DNA from: UBA1227 sp963629305
Lineage (GTDB): Bacteria > Bacillota > Clostridia > Oscillospirales > Acutalibacteraceae
Assembly: GCA_963629305.1 (NCBI GenBank)
Contig: CAVGIJ010000002.1
Span: forward strand, 1-64,000
Length of the DNA stretch: 64,000 nucleotides
Reading direction: 5' to 3'
Shown here: positions 41,703 to 50,941 of the stretch, piece after piece
Layout: every line of letters starts with the position of its first letter
Numbering within the stretch: the first letter of the stretch is position 1
The notes under the pieces: model-generated
The model's input: only the letters and a program-made list of their open reading frames with translations
The model's database searches: none
Told to the model about the DNA's origin: nothing
Translations under genes and position numbers: made by a program

Positions 41703-42551
41703 ATGGTTGTACTTGTTACCGGAGCCGGCGGACAGCTTGGAAGTGACGTTGTAACTGAGCTTGAAAAACGCGGCTTTGATGTTCTGGCACCTACGCACAA
41801 GGAGTTTGACATAACAAATCAGGGACTGATTCTTCAGTGGTTTGAACATAAAAAGATTGATGCGGTTGTACACTGCGCGGCATACACCGCTGTTGACCTT
41901 GCGCAGGAGGAACACTTTAAGTGTCACAACCTCAATGCTTCTGCGACAAGAACACTTGCAAAGCAGTGCGGACGTCTTGAAATTCCCATGGTGTACATAA
42001 GCACTGATTATGTTTTCCCGGGAACGGGAGACACACCGTACGAAGTTACTGATAAAAAAGGGCCTATGAATGAATACGGGCTCTCAAAGCTTGCCGGTGA
42101 AGAAGACGTAAGAAGATTTTGTTCAAAATTCTTTATCGTCAGAGTGTCATGGCTTTTCGGTAAAAACGGGCGCAATTTTGTTTCAACCATACTAAAGTTT
42201 GCCGACACAAAGGATGAGATTTCGGTTGTGGCTGACCAGGTAGGCTCGCCGACTTACACGAAGGATCTCGCGCCTCTCATATGCGATATGGTTGTGTCCG
42301 ATAAATACGGTATTTACCACGCGACAAATGAGGGCTTTACAAGCTTTTATGAGTTTGCAAAAGAGATAGTCAGTCAGTCGGGAAAAACTCTCAAAATCAA
42401 TCCGGTGTCAAGCGAGGCATACAATTCTCCCGCAAAGAGACCGAAAAATTCAAGGCTTTCAAAAGAGTCGCTTACCGACGCAGGATTTTTACATTTGCCG
42501 CCGTGGCAAGACGCACTTCACAGATATCTTCTTGAAATCGGTGCGGTGTGA
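41703..42551 (+). CDS. rfbD: dTDP-4-dehydrorhamnose reductase
   Basis: 282 residues of an extended short-chain dehydrogenase: NAD(P)-binding VLVTGAGGQLGSDVVTEL, the VVHCAAYTAVD segment, VYISTDYVFPG and the catalytic YGLSKLAGE (YxxxK, about residue 126). It makes dTDP-L-rhamnose, the donor for cell-wall polysaccharide. AAAGGAG precedes the ATG. The 4,6-dehydratase rfbB, which is needed between rfbA and rfbC, is not in this cluster. Confidence 0.95.
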   Translation: MVVLVTGAGGQLGSDVVTELEKRGFDVLAPTHKEFDITNQGLILQWFEHKKIDAVVHCAAYTAVDLAQEEHFKCHNLNASATRTLAKQCGRLEIPMVYISTDYVFPGTGDTPYEVTDKKGPMNEYGLSKLAGEEDVRRFCSKFFIVRVSWLFGKNGRNFVSTILKFADTKDEISVVADQVGSPTYTKDLAPLICDMVVSDKYGIYHATNEGFTSFYEFAKEIVSQSGKTLKINPVSSEAYNSPAKRPKNSRLSKESLTDAGFLHLPPWQDALHRYLLEIGAV

Positions 42552-42560
42552 TAAAAAATC

Positions 42561-42613
42561 AAAACACGGTCTTATTGGCTTATGAAGTTCAGCCTTGAGA
42601 CCGTGTTTTTTTT
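42561..42613 (+). terminator. Terminator of rfbACD
   Basis: AAAACACGGTCT (42561-42572) pairs perfectly with AGACCGTGTTTT (42598-42609), followed by further T residues. Confidence 0.85.
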
Positions 42614-42665
42614 GCGCCTTTTTATGTATCTTTTCAAATTCTCGCTATTTTTTTGTAACTGATCA

Positions 42666-42689
42666 TGTTGCCGTATTTAATTGGCAACA
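42666..42689. promoter_or_regulatory. Inverted repeat over the start of the TetR remnant
   Basis: TGTTGCC (42666-42672) and GGCAACA (42683-42689) flank a 10-base spacer and cover the putative TTG start. Possibly an operator left from autoregulation. Confidence 0.35.
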
Positions 42690-42953
42690 CGTGTAATCGA
42701 GAAAATAATAAATGCTGCGTATGAAATTTTTCGCACTGACGGTGAAGATGCACTTACGGCGAGAGAAGTCGGAAAGAGGCTCGGAACGTCGTCGCCTATC
42801 TTTACGATCTTTTCAGACATGGGAGAGTTAAAGGAAGCTGCTCTCAAAAAAGCAGAGAATAAATTTATCGAATATATGGCCGTCGCGGATGAATACTATC
42901 CGGCATTTAAAAAACGCAGTGGATACATTGACAACGGAAAACAAGTAGAGTAA
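42681..42953 (+). pseudogene. Truncated TetR/AcrR-family regulator (N-terminal part only)
   Basis: 90 codons, of which about 55 form a convincing TetR helix-turn-helix (RVIEKIINAAYEIFRTDGEDALTAREVGKRLGTSSPIFTIFSDMGELKEAALKKAENKF). The ligand-binding half, usually another 130 residues, is missing: after EYMAVADEYYPAFKKRSG the frame ends. The TTG start has no Shine-Dalgarno sequence and lies inside an inverted repeat. It is most likely a decayed regulator in front of alaS, though a short functional DNA-binding protein cannot be excluded. Confidence 0.55.
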
Positions 42954-43079
42954 AATATTTCAAGCATTTTTATATGATTTATTATGTGTTAAGTCACAAT
43001 TATGAACGGGCAAATTACGAAAAAACCGGGTGATTATTGCCTGATTCAAGCACAGATTGATAAAGGAGATCCACAGATT

Positions 43080-45713
43080 ATGGAATGGACAGGACTTAAT
43101 GAACTCCGTGAAAAGTATCTGAGTTTTTTCGAGAGCAAAGGCCACTTAAGGCTTCCGAGCTTTTCACTTGTACCTCAGGGAGATAAGAGCTTGCTTCTCA
43201 TCAACTCCGGTATGGCGCCTATGAAGAAGTACTTCACGGGTGAGGTTACACCGCCGAGAAAGAGGGTTACTACCTGCCAGAAGTGTATAAGAACACCTGA
43301 TATTGAGAGTGTAGGTCATACCGCACGCCACGGCACGTATTTTGAGATGCTCGGAAACTTCTCTTTCGGGGATTACTTCAAGCACGAGGCGTGCCCATGG
43401 GCATGGGAATTCCTCACAAAGGTTCTTGAAATTCCTGCGGACAGACTTTATTGCAGCATCTACGAGGATGACGATGAGGCTTTTGAAATTTGGAACAAGG
43501 AAGTAGGCGTTCCCGCTGATCATATTGTCAGACTCGGAAAAGAGGATAACTTTTGGGAACATGGACAGGGCCCTTGCGGACCGTGCTCTGAGATTTATTT
43601 TGACCGCGGTGAAAAGTACGGATGCGGAAAGCCCGACTGTAAGGTCGGCTGTGAGTGCGACCGCTTTATGGAAATCTGGAACAATGTATTTACCCAGTTT
43701 GAAAATGACGGAAACAACAATTACACACCGCTTGCTCATCCGAATATTGACACCGGTATGGGACTTGAGCGTCTCGCTTGTGTTATGCAGGATGTTGACA
43801 ATATATTCGAAGTTGACACGGTACAGAACATAATGAAGAAGGTTTCTGAAATTGCCGGTGTTTCATATCACGAAAACGACAAGAGCGATATCTCGCTTCG
43901 TGTTATAACAGACCACATAAGAAGCACTACGTTTATGGTCGGAGACGGTGTAATGCCGTCAAACGAGGGACGCGGATACGTTCTTCGCAGACTTCTCAGA
44001 AGAGCGGCACGCCACGGCAGACTTCTCGGAATAGATCATACTTTCCTTACAGATGTTGCCGAGGTTGTAATAAACGAAAACAAAAACGCATATCCGAATC
44101 TTGTTGAAAAGCACGACTTCATAATGAAGGTTATCGGCGCGGAAGAAGAAAACTTCAACAAGACTATTGATACCGGAACACAGCTCCTTTTTGAAATGAT
44201 TGAGAACTCAAAATCATCCGTTCTCTCGGGTGAGGATGCTTTCAGACTTCAGGATACATTTGGATTCCCTATAGACCTTACAAAGGAAATGCTGCTTGAA
44301 AAAGGAATGACAGTTGACGAGGACAGATTCAAAGAACTCCTCACTGAGCAAAAGCTCCGCGCTAAGGCAGACGCCGCTTCAAAGTCGGTGGCAGAGGCAT
44401 GGAAGGGCAATGCAGATGTAACAAAGGACTTCGATAAGACGGTATTTGTCGGCTACAGCGATTACTCGGCTGATTCTAAAGTCATTGCAATTATAAAAGA
44501 CGGCGTACAGGTTGACACGGCCGATATCGGTGAGGAAGTTGCACTTGTACTTGATAAGACTCCGTTTTATGCAGAGAGCGGCGGACAGGTCGGAGATACC
44601 GGTGTCATTTCCTGCGGTGGCTTCACCTTTGAGGTAACAGACACGGTTAAAACACAAAACGGCGTGTATCTTCATGTCGGTTCTGCAACTGACGGACTTG
44701 TTAAAAAGGATGAGGATGTAAGCGCAAGCATAGATGTTGATAAGCGTAAAGCCACAATGAGAAATCACACCGCGGCACACCTTTTACAGGCGGCACTGCG
44801 TGAGGTTCTCGGTTCACATGTTGAGCAGGCCGGCTCTTTCGTAAGCCCGACAGTCTCGCGTTTTGACTTCTCCCATTTCAGCGCAATGACGACGGAAGAA
44901 CTTATGGCCGTTGAAAAAAGAGTCAATGAAGTAATACTTGAAAATATACCTGTTGTTACGAAAGAGATGCCCATAGAAGAGGCTAAAAAGCTCGGTGCAA
45001 TGGCTCTTTTCGGAGAGAAATACGGGGATATTGTACGAGTTGTAAAGGCAGGAGACTTTTCAACGGAATTCTGCGGCGGTACACACGTTGACAATACCGG
45101 CAGACTTGGTCTTTATAAGATACTCAGCGAATCATCCGTAGCAGCCGGAGTCAGAAGAATTGAGGCCGTTACGGGAACAGGCGTGCTTGATTACATACGC
45201 GGGGACGATGAACTTATTTCAAAGACCGCTGCCGCAATGAAGCTTTCAAATACACATGATATTGACACAAAAGCAGCCGCACTTACGGCTCAGGTAAAGA
45301 GCCTTGAAAAGCAGGTTGAGGAACTCAATGCAAAGATTGCATCTGCAAGTGCAAAGGATATGCTTGCCGGTGCAAAACAGATCGGAGATATCCGACTTGT
45401 GGTTTCAAGAGTTGACGGCGTACAGGGCGGAGACCTTCGCAAGATGGCTGACAGCGCAAAGGACAGCGATAGTGCCATAGTTGCCGTATTCGCATCAGTT
45501 TGCGGTGAAAAGCTCAGCTTTGCATGCGCTTGCGGTAAAGATGCAGTCGCAAAGGGCGCTCATGCGGGAAATATTGTACGTGCTATTGCGGCAATAGCAG
45601 GCGGCAACGGCGGCGGAAAGCCTGACAGCGCAATGGCGGGCGGCAAGGATATCTCAAAGGTTGACGAGGCTCTTGCTTCTGCTGAAAAAACAGTGGAGTC
45701 TATGCTTAAATAA
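43080..45713 (+). CDS. alaS: Alanyl-tRNA synthetase
   Basis: 877 residues, normal for AlaRS. The class II catalytic core comes first (LNELREKYLSFFESKGHLRLPSFSLVP, RVTTCQKCIRTPDIESVGHTARHGTYFEMLGNFSFGDYFK, NTGMGLERLA-type motif at DTGMGLERLACVMQ). The editing domain has zinc-binding HTAAHLLQAAL and FCGGTHVDNTG. A coiled coil and the C-Ala domain (GGNGGGKPDSAMAGGKD) follow. The ATG at 43080 follows AAAGGAG and matches the family start; an upstream in-frame ATG would add 26 non-conserved residues. No T-box leader is visible in the short upstream gap. Confidence 0.97.
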   Translation: MEWTGLNELREKYLSFFESKGHLRLPSFSLVPQGDKSLLLINSGMAPMKKYFTGEVTPPRKRVTTCQKCIRTPDIESVGHTARHGTYFEMLGNFSFGDYFKHEACPWAWEFLTKVLEIPADRLYCSIYEDDDEAFEIWNKEVGVPADHIVRLGKEDNFWEHGQGPCGPCSEIYFDRGEKYGCGKPDCKVGCECDRFMEIWNNVFTQFENDGNNNYTPLAHPNIDTGMGLERLACVMQDVDNIFEVDTVQNIMKKVSEIAGVSYHENDKSDISLRVITDHIRSTTFMVGDGVMPSNEGRGYVLRRLLRRAARHGRLLGIDHTFLTDVAEVVINENKNAYPNLVEKHDFIMKVIGAEEENFNKTIDTGTQLLFEMIENSKSSVLSGEDAFRLQDTFGFPIDLTKEMLLEKGMTVDEDRFKELLTEQKLRAKADAASKSVAEAWKGNADVTKDFDKTVFVGYSDYSADSKVIAIIKDGVQVDTADIGEEVALVLDKTPFYAESGGQVGDTGVISCGGFTFEVTDTVKTQNGVYLHVGSATDGLVKKDEDVSASIDVDKRKATMRNHTAAHLLQAALREVLGSHVEQAGSFVSPTVSRFDFSHFSAMTTEELMAVEKRVNEVILENIPVVTKEMPIEEAKKLGAMALFGEKYGDIVRVVKAGDFSTEFCGGTHVDNTGRLGLYKILSESSVAAGVRRIEAVTGTGVLDYIRGDDELISKTAAAMKLSNTHDIDTKAAALTAQVKSLEKQVEELNAKIASASAKDMLAGAKQIGDIRLVVSRVDGVQGGDLRKMADSAKDSDSAIVAVFASVCGEKLSFACACGKDAVAKGAHAGNIVRAIAAIAGGNGGGKPDSAMAGGKDISKVDEALASAEKTVESMLK

Positions 45714-45800
45714 TTTGTTCGTTTAGACCTTTCATACCGAATTTTGAACCATTCGTTCTAACTATATTGACAAATTGACATAAGGAGTGAAAATTGCACT

Positions 45801-46142
45801 ATGGATTGCCTTTTTTGCAAGATTATAAACGGCGAAATTCCGAGCACAAAAGTGTATGAGGATGACGTATGTTACGCATTTCGCGACATTGATCCGCAGG
45901 GACCTACACATATACTCGTAATTCCGAAACAGCATATTCAGTCTGTAAATCAGATTGATGACACAAACAAGGATATTGTTGCTCACATCTTCACTGTTAT
46001 CCCGAAAATAGCAAAAGCAGAGGGTGTTGCAGATGAAGGATACAGAGTGGTTTCCAATATCGGCAAGCGCGGTCAGCAGTCGGTTCTTCACCTTCATTTC
46101 CATATCATAGGCGGAAGAGACATGACATGGCCTCCCGGCTGA
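45801..46142 (+). CDS. HIT-family nucleotide-binding protein (HinT-like)
   Basis: 113 residues. CLFCKIINGEIPSTKVYED at the N-terminus and the histidine triad VLHLHFHIIGG near the C-terminus define the HinT branch, which hydrolyses adenosine phosphoramidates. The two CxxC-forming cysteines near the N-terminus resemble the partial zinc site of Gram-positive members. AAGGAGTG lies upstream of the ATG. It has its own terminator, inside which the comEC start is located. Confidence 0.93.
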   Translation: MDCLFCKIINGEIPSTKVYEDDVCYAFRDIDPQGPTHILVIPKQHIQSVNQIDDTNKDIVAHIFTVIPKIAKAEGVADEGYRVVSNIGKRGQQSVLHLHFHIIGGRDMTWPPG

Positions 46143-46181
46143 TTTGAAACGCTGAAAAAATAATCATAAATAATCACATAT

Positions 46182-46221
46182 AAAAAGCAGTCCAATCTAT
46201 AAAGAGAGGACTGCTTTTTTT
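46182..46221 (+). terminator. Terminator after the HIT gene, overlapping the comEC start
   Basis: AAAAAGCAGTCC (46182-46193) pairs perfectly with GGACTGCTTTTT (46208-46219), then TT. The comEC start TTG is at 46220, and its only candidate ribosome binding site, GAGAGGA (46204-46210), runs into the right arm. Confidence 0.85.
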
Positions 46222-47863
46222 GCATAGACCGTTGTTTCTTATCGGCTTTTCATCACTTTGGGCACTGCTCATTATTACACTTGTCCCTCCCGATAAAGCT
46301 GTTGTTGCGGCTGTCGGTTTATTTGTCATCTCAACCGTGCTTTTCTTTGTCACGGTATTTATAAAAAGCACGAGAAACGAAAAATTGTTCCCGATAGCTT
46401 TCGCGTCCGTCGCCTTGATCAGTGCATTGTTTCTCATAAAGACACATTTTATTTATAACCCCGTAACAGCGTTGTGCGGCAATACCTATGAAGTCACGGG
46501 GCACGTGGTTTCGGTGTCGGGCAAAAGTTCATCGGACTTGTATGTATGTACCGTGAAAGTGGAAGAAATAAAACAGGCCGGTACTAAAAATACAATTGAT
46601 GATTCCGAGCATAGCAAAAATAGAACTAAAAATTTCAAAATAAAGCTTTCTTCAAAAACATACGAGGGGAAGATAAACGAAAAAATATCATTCGCGGGTA
46701 AGCTGTATATACCTGGGAAAAGTTTTGAAGAAGATGATCCGAGAACCTCTGCAAGCATGGTGAATTACTACAAAGCAAAGGATATCTTTGTCGGTGTTAC
46801 TGCTTATTCAGGTGTTAAAGTTCATGAGGGAGGGAACTACAGCAAAATTCCGGAGTTTGCGTACAATGTAAGGAAATATATCGAAAAAACGGTCGGCGAA
46901 TACATTGCAAAAGACTATGCGGGTGTGCTCGTTGGTATGCTTACCGGTGATAAATCGGAAATATCTGACGAGATATACGACAGCTTTAAAACTGCGGGTG
47001 TAGTACATCTGCTCTCGGTTTCCGGATTTCATTGCTCGCTCTGGGGTATGCTTGTGTACCGTCAACTTCTAAAAGTCGGTATCGGAAAAAGGTTTTCAGC
47101 GTGTATGACAATTGTTTTTCTGATTGTATTTACGGTTGTTACCGGTGTGTCAAAAAGTACTGTACGTGCCGCGGTTATGCTGATTGTGTTCTTCGTCGGA
47201 AGAGTTTTTACGCGTGATCCCGACAGCATTAATTCCCTTGGGTTTGCCGCACTACTAATAGTGCTTTTCAATCCGTTTGTGTGCGGTGATACGGGATTTC
47301 TGTTTTCATTTTTTTCAACGCTCGGAATATTTGTTTTTTACCCGTCGCTTAAGAAAAAGGTAAGACCTGCCATAAAGAAAAAAATACATAATTTTTATGT
47401 CAGGCAAAGAATAAACTCTCTGTCTGACATCTTGTTGATTTCCATTTGTACCATGATTTTCAATTTCCCGTTTGTAATGCTTTTTATCGGCAATACATCG
47501 CTTGTGTCTCCTTTGGCAAATCTTGTTGTAACACCGCTTTCGTCACTGGCAATTTTCTTCACCGGAGTGGGAACCGTGATTGATACATTGCCGACTATCG
47601 GGATTTTCTCAAGACCTGTTTTTCTGGTTGCGGGTGTGTGCTCGAAAGTAATTGTCTTTGTCTGCGAAAAAATTTCACTGATACCGTTTGCAAGCGTCTT
47701 TGTGGGTGACGGTACAACCGCGCTTACAGTGTGTTCGGTGATTCTTATGGTTGCATTCACACTTTTGAGTAAAAAAGTCAGACCTGCTTTTGCGGTAGGA
47801 GTGTGTACTGCGTTTTTTGTTGTTTCCGAAGCTCTGTACGTCCTTCTTTCTTATATTTATTAA
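46220..47863 (+). CDS. comEC: ComEC/Rec2-family DNA uptake channel protein, lacking the lactamase-like domain
   Basis: 547 residues. Two N-terminal helices are followed by a DUF4131/OB-like extracellular region (about 85-200: YEVTGHVVSVSGKSSSDLYVCTVKVEEI) and the Competence domain (about 215-480) with the hallmarks LLTGDKSEI-like MLTGDKSEISDEIYDSFKTAGVVHLLSVSGFHCSLWG and GVSKSTVRAAVML. Full-length ComEC proteins (700-800 residues) end with a metallo-beta-lactamase-like nuclease domain; here the protein stops after the last helices. Some Clostridia have short versions. A TTG start inside a terminator hairpin suggests very low or conditional expression. Whether the organism is transformable is unknown. 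Confidence 0.88.
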   Translation: MHRPLFLIGFSSLWALLIITLVPPDKAVVAAVGLFVISTVLFFVTVFIKSTRNEKLFPIAFASVALISALFLIKTHFIYNPVTALCGNTYEVTGHVVSVSGKSSSDLYVCTVKVEEIKQAGTKNTIDDSEHSKNRTKNFKIKLSSKTYEGKINEKISFAGKLYIPGKSFEEDDPRTSASMVNYYKAKDIFVGVTAYSGVKVHEGGNYSKIPEFAYNVRKYIEKTVGEYIAKDYAGVLVGMLTGDKSEISDEIYDSFKTAGVVHLLSVSGFHCSLWGMLVYRQLLKVGIGKRFSACMTIVFLIVFTVVTGVSKSTVRAAVMLIVFFVGRVFTRDPDSINSLGFAALLIVLFNPFVCGDTGFLFSFFSTLGIFVFYPSLKKKVRPAIKKKIHNFYVRQRINSLSDILLISICTMIFNFPFVMLFIGNTSLVSPLANLVVTPLSSLAIFFTGVGTVIDTLPTIGIFSRPVFLVAGVCSKVIVFVCEKISLIPFASVFVGDGTTALTVCSVILMVAFTLLSKKVRPAFAVGVCTAFFVVSEALYVLLSYIY

Positions 47864-47950
47864 ATATTTTACTGACAATGCACAAAATATTGAATTATAA
47901 GCTTCAATAATGTATACTTGAAACGCATATACGAAAGCGTGGAAAGTATT

Positions 47951-48985
47951 ATGAAACTTAACGAAAAGACATTGTGGCAAAACATAAAATCAGGTAACCT
48001 TTTGCCGGTCTACCTCATCAAAGGCGATGAGGGATACTTAAAACAAAAATATGCAAAGCTCTTAGCCGACAGTGTTGTACCTGCCGGCCTTGAGGCGTTT
48101 AATTTTCACAGACTTGCAGGTGAAAATACAAACCCCGAGGAGATAGGAACGTGTGTTGAGTCACTTCCCGCAATGTGTGAAAAATCCTGCGTTTTTGTAC
48201 ACGATTATGACTTTGACGGTGCAAACGAGTCAGAAAAGGAAGAACTTCTCTCACTTGTTTCGGATTTGCCCGACACCTGTGTGCTTATCTTTTGGCAGGA
48301 TACAAAAGGATTCTCTACAAAGACAAAACTCTCAAAAGACATTCTTGCGACAATAGATAAAAACGGTGCGGTATGTACACTTGAAAAAAGAGATCAGCGT
48401 GCACTCGTAAAGTTTGTTGTTTCGGAATGCGGAAAAAGAGAGAAAGATATATCTTTTGACACGGCACTCTATTTTGTTACCTGTGTCGGGGATGACATGA
48501 GCAACCTCATAAATGAAATTGACAAGGTATGTGCTTTTTCATCCGATGAAATTACACCTGATGACATTGATAAGGTTGCCGTAAAATCATTGGAGGCCAC
48601 TGCCTTTCAGATGATTGATTCCATGCTTCAAAACAACTTTGATAAAGCCTTTTTTGAATTGGCTCTTCTTTTTGAACGTCGTACAGAACCCACTATGATT
48701 CTCGGTGCACTTGTGAGCACATATGCGGATATGTACCGCGTCAAGCTTACATCTGAATCGGGTCACACCACAGGGGAACTCAAGGAGGCGTATCCGTCAA
48801 CATACAAGAGCGATTTTAAACTGAAAAATGCAGCTTCAAGAGCAAGACGTTTTTCTTTGGCGGGGCTCAGAAAATCTCTTGATATTCTCGCGACCGCCGA
48901 CTTCAGACTGAAAAGCAGCTTTGACGATAACAGAATTGTGTTCGAAAAACTTATTATCGAACTTGGCAAAGCGAGGGCTTCGTGA
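47951..48985 (+). CDS. holA: DNA polymerase III delta subunit
   Basis: 344 residues. The clamp-loader delta signature includes LLPVYLIKGDEGYLKQKYAKLL near the N-terminus, the central AAA+-like region (CVLIFWQDTKGFSTKTKLSKDIL) and the C-terminal helical collar domain (ILGALVSTYADMYRVKLTSESG). Delta opens the beta clamp. The ATG at 47951 is chosen because the family starts just before the LNEKTLWQNIKSGNL segment, but its ribosome binding site (GGAAAG) is weak. Confidence 0.9.
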   Translation: MKLNEKTLWQNIKSGNLLPVYLIKGDEGYLKQKYAKLLADSVVPAGLEAFNFHRLAGENTNPEEIGTCVESLPAMCEKSCVFVHDYDFDGANESEKEELLSLVSDLPDTCVLIFWQDTKGFSTKTKLSKDILATIDKNGAVCTLEKRDQRALVKFVVSECGKREKDISFDTALYFVTCVGDDMSNLINEIDKVCAFSSDEITPDDIDKVAVKSLEATAFQMIDSMLQNNFDKAFFELALLFERRTEPTMILGALVSTYADMYRVKLTSESGHTTGELKEAYPSTYKSDFKLKNAASRARRFSLAGLRKSLDILATADFRLKSSFDDNRIVFEKLIIELGKARAS

Positions 48986-49611
48986 TGCTTCATACGGACA
49001 AGGTTATCGTTGTAGAGGGAAAGTATGACGAGATAAAACTTTCGGGTATCATAGATGCGCCCATAATCAAGACTGACGGGTTCGGCATATTTAAAAATAA
49101 GGAGAAGCAAAACCTCCTTTTAAGGCTTGCAAAAGCCCACGGGCTTATCATTATGACCGACGGTGATTCTGCCGGGTTTATGATAAGAAATTTCCTCGGA
49201 AATAAAATCCCGGATGAGTATATAACCAATGTCTATATACCTGACCTTTACGGCAAGGAAAAGCGTAAGACAAAGCCGTCAGCCGAGGGGAAACTCGGTG
49301 TTGAGGGGATACCGGACGACATAATAATTTCCGCATTTGAAAGAGCCGGAATAACGAAAGACGGAGATACGCCCGTCAAAGACAAATCACGCCGCATAAC
49401 AAATCTTGACTTCTTTGAGGATGGAATTTCCGGGAAACCGGACTCAAAAGCAAGGCGTACAGATTTCCTAAGACGTCTCGGTTTGCCGGAAAGGATGTCA
49501 TCGAACGCATTGCTTAAAATAATTAACCTCTTGATAACCTATGATGAGTATAAGGAGCTTGTAAACAGTGAAACTTCTGAGTATGCCGAAACCGGTATCC
49601 GTCGCAATTGA
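48985..49611 (+). CDS. rnmV: Ribonuclease M5 (5S rRNA maturation)
   Basis: 208 residues. An N-terminal Toprim domain holds the catalytic glutamate in VIVVEGKYDEIKL and the DxD-type motif in LIIMTDGDSAGFMIRNFL. The DUF4093 C-terminal region (ARRTDFLRRLGLPERMSSNALLKIINLL) is typical of RNase M5, which trims 5S rRNA precursors in Gram-positive bacteria. It begins at ATG 48985 (or GTG 48982), overlapping the holA stop. Its end overlaps cca by 44 bases. Confidence 0.92.
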   Translation: MLHTDKVIVVEGKYDEIKLSGIIDAPIIKTDGFGIFKNKEKQNLLLRLAKAHGLIIMTDGDSAGFMIRNFLGNKIPDEYITNVYIPDLYGKEKRKTKPSAEGKLGVEGIPDDIIISAFERAGITKDGDTPVKDKSRRITNLDFFEDGISGKPDSKARRTDFLRRLGLPERMSSNALLKIINLLITYDEYKELVNSETSEYAETGIRRN

Positions 49612-50941
49612 TATGCTTGAATCCGCCGGATTTGAGGCGTATATTGTCGGCGGCTGCGTCAGAGACGCCATACTTCACAGAAATCCGTCTGACTGGGACA
49701 TTACGACGAATGCCGTTCCGTCAGAAACTGAGCGGGTTTTTAAGGACTACAGGGTGATTGAGACGGGTATAAAGCACGGAACCGTCACTGTAATAGTTGA
49801 CGGTATACCACTTGAGATAACGACCTACAGAACAGACGGAGAGTATATCGATAACCGTCATCCGGAAAATGTATCCTTTACAAGAAATCTTACGGAGGAT
49901 CTTTGCCGCAGAGACTTTACAGTAAATGCAATGGCGTATAGTGATAAAACGGGATTTGTTGATAAATTCGGCGGTGCGGACGATATCGACTCACATCTGA
50001 TAAAAACAGTCGGTGATCCGAACAAGCGCTTTAGAGAGGACGCGCTGCGTATAATAAGGGCGCTGCGGTTTGCCGCTGTGCTTGATTTTGAAATAGAAGA
50101 AAATACGAAAGATGCCATACTGAAAAATTGCGGACTTTTGAAAAATATATCGGCAGAACGAATTTCAGATGAGCTTCTTAAATTTCTCTGCGGAAACGGC
50201 AAGCGTGTTACAAAACTGCTTATAGAATACAGGGAAGTAATTGCCGTTATAATACCGGAGATAAGACCTTGCTTTGATTTTGACCAGAGAAACAAGCACC
50301 ACATATATGACGTTTACACCCACATGGCATATGCCGTCGGGTATTCCGAACCGGACAAGGAAGTGAGATTCGCACTGCTGCTTCACGACATCGGAAAGCC
50401 GGAGTGCTTCTTCACGGACGAAGACGGTGTGGGACATTTTTACGGTCACGGAGAAAAGGGCGCACAAACAGTTGAAAAAATTTTAAAGCGTTTAAGACTG
50501 CCGTCACAATTTCAAAAGGATGTCGTGACGATTGTAAGGTATCATGACTATCCCGTAACTCCCGACAGAAAAACCGTAAAGCGCAGACTCAACAAATTCG
50601 GGCCGCGTATTCTCAAAAAAATTATGTTCGTGAAGGCCGGGGACAGCCTTGCTCACAATACAGGGTTTGCAAAGCCGATTGACGAAATAAACGCGGTAAA
50701 CGAGTGTATTGACAACATTCTTTCGAAAGAGGAGTGTTTTTCTCTCAGAAAGCTGAATATCTCGGGTAAGGATTTGCTGAGAATAGGTTTTACAGGCGGA
50801 CCGGAGATAGGAAAAACGCTTGAACAGCTGCTTAACTGTGTTGTAGATGAGGATATTCCAAACGAGCACGACGCTCTTTTAAGCCTTGCAAAAACAATTT
50901 ACGAAAACGGAGATGATCTCGGTGAAGCAGGAAAAGATTGA
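49568..50941 (+). CDS. cca: CCA-adding tRNA nucleotidyltransferase
   Basis: 457 residues. The class II nucleotidyltransferase head shows EAYIVGGCVRDAILHRNPSDWDITTNA (GG and DxD motifs), TVTVIVDGIPLEITTYR and FTVNAMAYS with RFREDALRIIRALRFAA. A C-terminal HD domain is visible (HMAYAVGY...FALLLHDIGKPECF, YHDYPV). It adds or repairs the CCA end. GTG start at 49568, nine bases after GGAG. It overlaps both neighbours, so rnmV-cca-DUF896-miaA form a tight operon. Confidence 0.95.
   Translation: MKLLSMPKPVSVAIDMLESAGFEAYIVGGCVRDAILHRNPSDWDITTNAVPSETERVFKDYRVIETGIKHGTVTVIVDGIPLEITTYRTDGEYIDNRHPENVSFTRNLTEDLCRRDFTVNAMAYSDKTGFVDKFGGADDIDSHLIKTVGDPNKRFREDALRIIRALRFAAVLDFEIEENTKDAILKNCGLLKNISAERISDELLKFLCGNGKRVTKLLIEYREVIAVIIPEIRPCFDFDQRNKHHIYDVYTHMAYAVGYSEPDKEVRFALLLHDIGKPECFFTDEDGVGHFYGHGEKGAQTVEKILKRLRLPSQFQKDVVTIVRYHDYPVTPDRKTVKRRLNKFGPRILKKIMFVKAGDSLAHNTGFAKPIDEINAVNECIDNILSKEECFSLRKLNISGKDLLRIGFTGGPEIGKTLEQLLNCVVDEDIPNEHDALLSLAKTIYENGDDLGEAGKD

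Noticed and set aside
42954..43079. T-box riboswitch before alaS
   Set aside because: The gap is too short, and no specifier loop, T-box sequence (TGGNACCGCG) or terminator is visible.
45769..45790. TTGACAAATTGACA as a promoter for the HIT gene
   Set aside because: No -10 hexamer follows before the ribosome binding site, so it cannot serve as a standard promoter for this start.
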